Assembly (NCBI GenBank): GCA_964019335.1
Contig: OZ025737.1
Coordinates: forward strand, 248,001-312,000
Reading direction: 5' to 3'
Length of the DNA stretch: 64,000 bases
From: Diplonema japonicum
Lineage: Eukaryota > Euglenozoa > Diplonemea > Diplonemida > Diplonemidae
The notes under the pieces: model-generated
What the model was told of the DNA's origin: nothing
Database searches by the model: none
The model's input: only the letters and a program-made list of their open reading frames with translations
Made by a program: the position numbers and the translations under genes
Shown here: in pieces, positions 57,902-64,000 of the stretch
Layout: every line of letters starts with the position of its first letter
How positions within the stretch are numbered: position 1 is the first letter of the stretch

Positions 57902-60298
57902 ATGGTTGGTAAAAAAGGCGGGAAAGGGGGCAAAGGAAGTAAAGGAAGTAAAGGCGGAAAAGGGGGCAAGGGAGGAAAAGGCGGGAAAGGATGGAAAGGA
58001 GGAAAAGGCGGGTCTGTCCAAGATTCGAAAACAAGGAGGAAGCAAGAACAAGAACAGGATCTGAAAAGGGTGACGAAGGGTGTCGATGCATTGGATTTGG
58101 AGTTTAAAGCAGAGACGTTCGAAGACCTGCCCCTATCGAAGCTGACTAAGAGGGCATTGGAAGCCTTTGGGTTCACCGGCCCAACGCAAGTACAACAGCT
58201 CACAATCCCTGCCGCACTGAAGGGACGTGACGTTCTTGGAGCGGCAAAGACAGGCAGTGGGAAAACTCTCTCTTTCGTGATACCCGCTGTGGAACTGTTA
58301 TACAGGAACAAGTGGCTGCCGAGCGACGGGCTTGGCGTTGTGGTCCTGTCCCCTACCAGAGAGCTTGCTTCGCAGATCTTCGAAGTGGTGAAAATCGTTG
58401 GCAAGTTCCACACCGTGACAGGCGGTCTCATCACTGGTGGCAGCGACATGGAAGGCGAGGCGGGTATCGTCAACTTGAACCTTATCGTCTCTACACCTGG
58501 GAGGCTGCAGCACCACATCGACTCCACCATCGGCTTCGACCTCACCAACACCCGCATGCTCGTGATGGACGAGGCGGACAGGTTGCTCGACGAAGGGTTC
58601 AAAGAGAATGTCAACAATATTATTGATGCTCTCCCCAAGCCCATCCAGACACTCCTGTTCTCCGCTACCCAAACTAAGGACCTCGACGCACTCACCCGTG
58701 TCTCTGTCCACGACCCCTTCTACGTCTCCGTGCACTCCAACTCCAAGTTCGTCACCCCCAAGAAGCTCTGCCAGAACTTCGCTGTCGTCCCCCTCAGCGA
58801 CAAGCTCTCCACTGTCTACTCCTTCATCAAAAGGAATGTCAGGGAGAAGACCATCATTTTCTTTTCGACCTGCAACCAGGTCAAGTTCGTGTACCTCGCG
58901 TTGAGCAAGCTGCTGCGCAAGGACAACACCTGTGCCATGTGTCTGACAGGGAAGATGAAGCTGTCGCAGAGGAAAGAGGTGTACCAAGCGTTCTGCCAGA
59001 AGTCTAACGCGGTGCTGCTGTGTACAGATGTCGCGGCACGTGGTCTCGACTTCCCTGCAGTGAAGTGGGTGATCCAGGCAGACTGTCCTGAGGACGTGGA
59101 GACCTACATCCACAGAGTGGGCAGGACAGCACGTGCTGGCGCAAACGGTGCCTCACTACTGCTGCTGACGCCAAATGAGGAGAAGTTCCTACAGAAGCTC
59201 GCAGAAAAAAGGATCAGAGCTAGAGAGGTGGTAGTGAACCCCAAGTACCTGACGACAGTGACGCCCCTCCTTGTTGCCATCATCATACAAGACCCGGAGC
59301 TGAAGGCCAATGCGCAGAAGGCAGTAGTGTCGTATCTACGTGCTTTGTACTTCCAGAAGGACAAGGAGGTGTTCGATGTCCACGCAGTATGCCCCGTCGA
59401 GCTGTCCACAAGCATGGGGCTCTCAAAAGCACCCATGTTGAAGTTCATCGAGCAGGGATCGAAGGATTCGAAGAACATGTCGTGGGAGTTGAAGAACCTG
59501 CAGGACAACCGCAAATCATCAGGGCTGTCGAAGAAGGACAGGAAGAAGGTATCGATGCACGAGACCACGCTGCAGGAGGCGAGGGGGAGGCTGATGGCCG
59601 ACGACGACGATGATGACGATGACGATGACGATGACGTGATTGTGAAAATGGTGAGCGACATCACAAGTGTCACAGCCCCAGTCAAGGAGGAGGAGTCGCA
59701 TGTGAAGTTCGACAGTGACAGCGAGGAATGTGAAACACACGCACAGAAGGCGATGCGGGAGTTGAAGGAGAAGCAAGCAGAGGAGACGGCGAAGTACATC
59801 CGCAAAGACGTCGGTGTGTCGAGGGAAGACATAAGCAAGCACGCGTCGGAGCTGAAAGAGAAAGTGGAGGGTGTCAACAAGGTGTCGAAGGTGGAGGACA
59901 GGAAGCGTGTGCAAGATATCCACAAAATGAAAAAAGAGAAAATGAAACAGCTGAAGCACGGGAAGAAGAAGTATGAAACCTATGAGTTAAAAACACCAAC
60001 CACCCAGGAACGAAGAACAAGACATCCCGATGATGATGGAGACAGACGAGTCAGGGGACTCGGAGGATGAGGGAGACGAGGCAAGCGATGCCAGCGATGC
60101 CAGCTTTATGTACGATGACCGCAGTGAGGACTCCTTGGGCAACGTGTACGAGTCGTCGGGCACGGAGAGTGAAGACGAAACACCGCAACCACCGAAAAAA
60201 CGACAGAAAAAAACAATAGTATACCATTTACCCCCCTCCCCCCAATCAATCATTCACAGCACTCGCAAGAATCCGCCATTTTGAAGATGATTGGCTAG
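57902..60298 (+). CDS. DBP4: DEAD-box RNA helicase DDX10/Dbp4-like, three exons, 772 aa
   Basis: Exons are 57902-59970, 60008-60218 and 60260-60298; introns are 37 and 41 nt (GTATGA...CCCAG and GTATAC...CACAG). The N-terminus is a Gly/Lys repeat (GGKGGKG). Helicase motifs: Q-motif GFTGPTQVQQLTIP, I AAKTGSGKT, Ia PTRELA, Ib TPGRL, II DEAD (MDEADRLLDEGF), III SAT, IV IIFFSTCNQ, V DVAARGLDF, VI HRVGRTARAG. Downstream come the DDX10/Dbp4-specific linker (PELKANAQKAVVSYLRALYFQKDKEVF), an Asp run (about 565-576), a coiled coil, and an acidic tail restored by splicing (NEEQDIPMMMETDESGDSED). The spliced end HSQESAILKMIG resembles the conserved C-terminus of the family. Expected role: ribosome small-subunit biogenesis in the nucleolus, releasing U14 snoRNA. 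The unspliced frame would lose the acidic tail. Confidence 0.9.
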
Positions 60299-60390
60299 AT
60301 GCTTACCAGCTTATCAGTAGTATCAGTATCATGTTTTGTGCTACCGTCTGACTACAAATGCAAAGCACACAGGGGGGCCTTGTCCCAATT

Positions 60391-63300
60391 ATGTCAGGCG
60401 GCGCTGGTGTGGGTGCGAAGAAGCCTAGAAGAACGTCCCAGCAAAAAGCACCCCGAACGGGCGAATTGGGCGAACCCGGTGCCCATGAGTGGGACCATGA
60501 GCGATTTGTAGAGGAATCGCTCCGTGGGTACGGTGAGGTGCCTGGCATGGGTCGGTCTTCCAGCATCCCTTCAATGCCCTCTATCAGAGGGCATGCACAC
60601 ACAAACCCATGTGTTAACTCTTATTCGACTCCTACTTTCCCAACACCTCCCGCCACGATGCCCTACCCAAGCCAACACGAAGTACCTGCTCCCCCACTCA
60701 CCTCAAAGCCTCCGCAGAGAGCACCCCGTACCACTGTTCCCAGACAGCAACGCAACTCCCATCCCAACTCATCCACCCAACGGCACAAGGTGCCCTCTAG
60801 GCGCTCGACACAGCCCGTCTACAGCAAGGAGGTGTTCGTCAGCAGTCCAAAGCGCAAAGCGCGAAGCAAGCTGCAGGAGGGTTTCATAGCAGGGAATGCT
60901 GGGCCTGGGCTGAGCAAGCTGGCGGGGGCCTCGATGAAGCACGCAGAACGGATGCTGCAAAGACGCAACAAGACGGAGATGCGACATAACAAAGAAGAAC
61001 GGCAACGCACGCTGGCGAAGAAGATCTACGAAAAGGAGATAAAGATAAAGATGAAGCGAGAGCAGGAGGTCGAGCGCAAGAAGAGGGAAGAGATGGCGAA
61101 GCTGATGTACGAGAGGATGTGCGCAGGGCTGCGTGCTGACGAGATGAAAAGGTATCGGGCAGCAGCGAAGAAGATCCAGAAGGTGTGGAGGGGAGTGATG
61201 GCAAGATGCATGGTCAGCAGGTGGGAGGCTGCGGTGCTAACGATTCAATCTGTGGTGAGAAGCCACCAGTGCAGGGAGTATCAGAAGCGGAGGAGGCTAC
61301 AGGAAGATGAGTCAAGACGGGAAGCGATAGAGTACGCGAAGCTGAATAGAGCGGCGCGCATTGTCCAGCGAAGGGTTAAATACATGTTTGCACGCAACGC
61401 ACTGTTGAGGATCAAGAGGGCGAAAGAGCTCCGCAGGTGGTACAGTGCACGGATCATCCAGAGAGGATGGTGCAGCTACAGGAATGCGGTCGAGACAGAG
61501 ATGCTGCGAAAGGAGGAAGAGCTGAAGCTCATGGACCTCGTCAGGCAGCGGCAGGTCAACATCGCAGTGCGCAAGATACAGAAGTGGTGGGTGTGCGTGA
61601 AGCAGTCAGAGCAACTCCGTGCCATCAAGGATGACATGGACGTGAAGGAAACCGCAGCCACCACCATCCAGAAGAGGTGGCGTGGCATTATGACACGCTC
61701 TAAAGTTAAGAGACTGGTCAAACTCCGTCAGACACGCGGAAAGGGCAAGGATGTCCTCATCTATACTTCCGCACTTGCCATCGAGCTCTTCTTCCGTGTC
61801 TCCATGGCAAAGCTCAAGGTAGAGCGTCTTAAACAGCAGAAACTCTACAAATCAGCAGCCATTTGTGACGACAAAGCTGCAGAGATAATCCAAAAGAACT
61901 TCCGGTGTTACAAGGCACGGCAGTTGACGGCACAGCTCAAGAGCTGCAACATATCCTTGCACAACAAGGCCGCGTCCATACAGGGAGCTTACAGGATGCA
62001 CAAGGCAAAGCAGCTTGCTCAGCAGAAGAGAGAGGAAAAGAGGAAAATACCAGCGGCGATTGTCATCCAGCAGGCGTGGAGAGCGTGCTACACAGCAAAG
62101 AAGAAGCGCGAGACTGAGTTGTACCACCTCAGGAAGCAGGAGGAAAAGAGGAAGGCGGAAAAACGAACGTGTGCCGTCATCGCGATGCAAGCATGGGTGA
62201 GAGGCAACAAAGGGAGAGACGAGGCGCGGGCTGTAAGAACCAAGTGGCGCAAGAAGAACGCAGACGTAGTCACCATCCAAAGGACATGGAAAGGCTGGGT
62301 GGCACGGAAAGAACTCCGCACTCTGAGGAAGATAGCCAAACGTGTCGCAGAGCAGGAACAGGTTTTTAAAGAGCAGTCCAAAGCTTCCATCATCATCCAG
62401 AAGGCGGTGCGCAGGATGCTGGCTATAAAGAACGTACAGCACCGTAGAAAGCTGCACCGAACCGCAATCTGTCTTCAAAGGTTCTTCCTGGTGGTGCTTG
62501 CAAAGGCTCTTTTGAATCGGAAGAAAAAGTGCAGGCGTGAGAGGAAGGAAGACAGCGCCGCAAGAAAAATTCAAAGGAAAACGAGGAAGTGGTTGTACAT
62601 GTGCGAGCTAAGGAGGCTTGAAGCTTACTACAACGGGAAAAGGCAGAAGAAGCTGCATGAGGACAAAAGACAAGAAGCAGTGATTGCGATCCAGTCCAGC
62701 TGGAGGGGGTTCCAAGGGAGGAATCTGTGGCGCGTGGTTAAAGAAAAACATGACATACGAACTGAAGCCGCACAATTGGTGCAAAGGAACTGGCTCATCT
62801 ACAGGTTCAGGGGCGCGATGGAAGGCGAGCTGGCATCACGCAGAAAAGTGAAGCTGTGCACCGAGAATGCAGCACTGACAATACAGGTCTTCTGGCGAGG
62901 CGTGCTGGCGCAAGAATACATGCAAATGCTTCGGGAGGACAAGGAGATACAAATCGACGCAGCTATACACATGCAGTGCTGGTGGAGGAGACACCTTGCT
63001 GTGCAGGAGACTGCATGCAGACGCAAGGCTAAACAGCTCATACACCGCAAAGCAGAGCTAGAAGCCGTGAACTTCGAGAGGAGCCTCATCCTTGCGCAGG
63101 CTGCAGCACGGTCCATCGTCGCGCAGCTCAACAGGAACACCCGCATCGTCGCTTTTATCGAGAAGCAAATCACTGTGCAGCACACCTACGCCATCTCCAT
63201 CCAGAACGGTGCAGCAGTGGCCATCCAAGCATGCTACAGGGGGTACAGCGACCGCATGTTCGTGAGGGGCTTGAAACGAGAGAAGAAAGAGGAGGAGCTT

Positions 63301-64000
63301 GCGCACCAGCGAAGCCTCGAGAAGAAGGACGCCGCAGTGCACACCATGCAGTGCTTCATGAGAGTCAGCATCGCGAAGATGCGGACGGCGGAAAAACGCG
63401 AGGAGGTGCACGAAAGGGCAAACGCAAACACGCAAGAAGACCCTGCAGAGGTGGTGCAGCAGCTTTTCTGGGAGATGGAGACGCGCACGGGAAGGGCCGT
63501 CATCAAAGAGAACGAGGAGAGGAAGAACAAACGAACGAAAGCAGCGACCACCATCCAATGCCGAACAAGAGTGTGGCTGGCACGCAGGGTTAAGGGTAGT
63601 CTCGACGAAGCGAGGGCGCAGGACCGGAAGGCCTTGATCATCCAAAAGGCGTGGGCTGTGAAGAAGGAGAGGCTTCATGAGGCGGCGGAGAACAGACGCG
63701 AAGCAGCAGCGGTGAAGATCCAGTCACAACAGCGTGCGATGATGGCGAGGGCGACATTCAAGAAACTGCTGCACAGACACAACGAGGAGGTGATGGTAGA
63801 GCTCAAACAGGAGGAGCTTATCGACAAAGCTGTGGTGGCGCTGCAGTCGTTCTGGCGGTTGGTGTGCGCGAAGAAGGTAGCGGCAGCGAGGGCGATGGAG
63901 CTGTACACTGTGAGGGCCACGAAGAAAATGCACGAGTCTGCCACGTTCATCCAAAAAGTCTGGCGCGGCATACTTGGGCGGAGGAGGGCCGCAAAAATCA
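60391..64000 (+). CDS. Multi-IQ-motif protein, ASPM/myosin-tail-like (3' end outside the window)
   Basis: Open from the ATG at 60391 to the window end, about 1203 codons with no stop. Residues 1-175 are Ser/Pro/Arg-rich and disordered. Residues about 180-250 are basic coiled coil. From about 255 onward there are roughly 25 IQ motifs, for example AAKKIQKVWRGVMARCM, AATTIQKRWRGIMTRSK, DVVTIQRTWKGWVARKEL, AVIAIQSSWRGFQGRN and SATFIQKVWRGILGRRR, spaced about 25-60 residues apart. IQ motifs bind calmodulin or related light chains, so the protein is probably a Ca2+-linked cytoskeletal scaffold. ASPM, abnormal-spindle-type or flagellar proteins share this layout, but no calponin-homology or motor domain is seen in the visible part. 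A good acceptor (GCACACAG) ends 18 nt before the ATG. Confidence 0.85.
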   Translation, partial: MSGGAGVGAKKPRRTSQQKAPRTGELGEPGAHEWDHERFVEESLRGYGEVPGMGRSSSIPSMPSIRGHAHTNPCVNSYSTPTFPTPPATMPYPSQHEVPAPPLTSKPPQRAPRTTVPRQQRNSHPNSSTQRHKVPSRRSTQPVYSKEVFVSSPKRKARSKLQEGFIAGNAGPGLSKLAGASMKHAERMLQRRNKTEMRHNKEERQRTLAKKIYEKEIKIKMKREQEVERKKREEMAKLMYERMCAGLRADEMKRYRAAAKKIQKVWRGVMARCMVSRWEAAVLTIQSVVRSHQCREYQKRRRLQEDESRREAIEYAKLNRAARIVQRRVKYMFARNALLRIKRAKELRRWYSARIIQRGWCSYRNAVETEMLRKEEELKLMDLVRQRQVNIAVRKIQKWWVCVKQSEQLRAIKDDMDVKETAATTIQKRWRGIMTRSKVKRLVKLRQTRGKGKDVLIYTSALAIELFFRVSMAKLKVERLKQQKLYKSAAICDDKAAEIIQKNFRCYKARQLTAQLKSCNISLHNKAASIQGAYRMHKAKQLAQQKREEKRKIPAAIVIQQAWRACYTAKKKRETELYHLRKQEEKRKAEKRTCAVIAMQAWVRGNKGRDEARAVRTKWRKKNADVVTIQRTWKGWVARKELRTLRKIAKRVAEQEQVFKEQSKASIIIQKAVRRMLAIKNVQHRRKLHRTAICLQRFFLVVLAKALLNRKKKCRRERKEDSAARKIQRKTRKWLYMCELRRLEAYYNGKRQKKLHEDKRQEAVIAIQSSWRGFQGRNLWRVVKEKHDIRTEAAQLVQRNWLIYRFRGAMEGELASRRKVKLCTENAALTIQVFWRGVLAQEYMQMLREDKEIQIDAAIHMQCWWRRHLAVQETACRRKAKQLIHRKAELEAVNFERSLILAQAAARSIVAQLNRNTRIVAFIEKQITVQHTYAISIQNGAAVAIQACYRGYSDRMFVRGLKREKKEEELAHQRSLEKKDAAVHTMQCFMRVSIAKMRTAEKREEVHERANANTQEDPAEVVQQLFWEMETRTGRAVIKENEERKNKRTKAATTIQCRTRVWLARRVKGSLDEARAQDRKALIIQKAWAVKKERLHEAAENRREAAAVKIQSQQRAMMARATFKKLLHRHNEEVMVELKQEELIDKAVVALQSFWRLVCAKKVAAARAMELYTVRATKKMHESATFIQKVWRGILGRRRAAKI

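Overview
This is a 64 kb piece of a eukaryotic nuclear genome, almost certainly from a protist. Gene content includes a kinesin motor, a voltage-gated K+ channel with EF hands, a MAPKKK-type kinase, a copine, a PHO80-type cyclin, a DDX10/Dbp4 helicase, eukaryotic glutamine synthetase and a many-IQ protein. Four features point to a euglenozoan, with a diplonemid as my best guess (inference, not proven). (1) The genes form two unidirectional blocks: four on the minus strand (1-7086), then about twenty on the plus strand (9244 to the end). (2) Many neighbouring genes lie only 60-150 nt apart. (3) Most starts have a pyrimidine tract and an AG acceptor just upstream, and often an A-rich leader, as expected for spliced-leader trans-splicing. 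(4) PSP1-domain proteins and PHO80-type cyclins are typical of that group. True cis-introns also exist. They are GT-AG and often only 32-65 nt long.

Layout. Positions 1-7086 (minus strand) hold two coiled-coil genes, one built on a 48-residue repeat, a small orphan gene and a SPRY-like gene. Positions 7087-9243 are a divergent strand-switch region with a 200-N gap. Positions 9244-13992 encode the K+ channel and the MAPKKK. Positions 13993-29613 are gene-poor. They are full of homopolymers and hold several mobile-element relics, a seven-exon gene of unknown function (17224-18942) and a cyclin (22003-22830). The best relics are two adjacent DNA transposons: a pogo/Tc1-like element (19028-20371) and a Mutator-like element (20383-21910). 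Positions 29614-42989 hold the kinesin, a copine with an inserted PH domain, and a reconstructed six-exon gene for a ~1998-residue type I membrane protein. Positions 44270-54245 are a dense run: RRM protein, methyltransferase, coiled-coil protein, four-exon PSP1 protein, two orphans, a PLOD-type glycosyltransferase, a coiled-coil protein and glutamine synthetase. Positions 55473-64000 hold a TIP30-like protein, a repeat-rich spacer, a small Cys-rich ORF, the three-exon DDX10/Dbp4 helicase and the start of a protein with at least 25 IQ motifs that runs off the window.

The genes do not form one pathway. They are a mixed housekeeping, signalling and cytoskeleton set, as expected if transcription units are not functional operons. 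The most unusual items are the mini-introns, the paired transposons with foldback ends or subterminal arrays, a 58-nt hairpin block conserved at two otherwise unrelated sites, the PH-containing copine, and the large jelly-roll membrane protein. No tRNA, rRNA, spliced-leader RNA gene or CRISPR array was recognised. All calls are by eye, without database searches.
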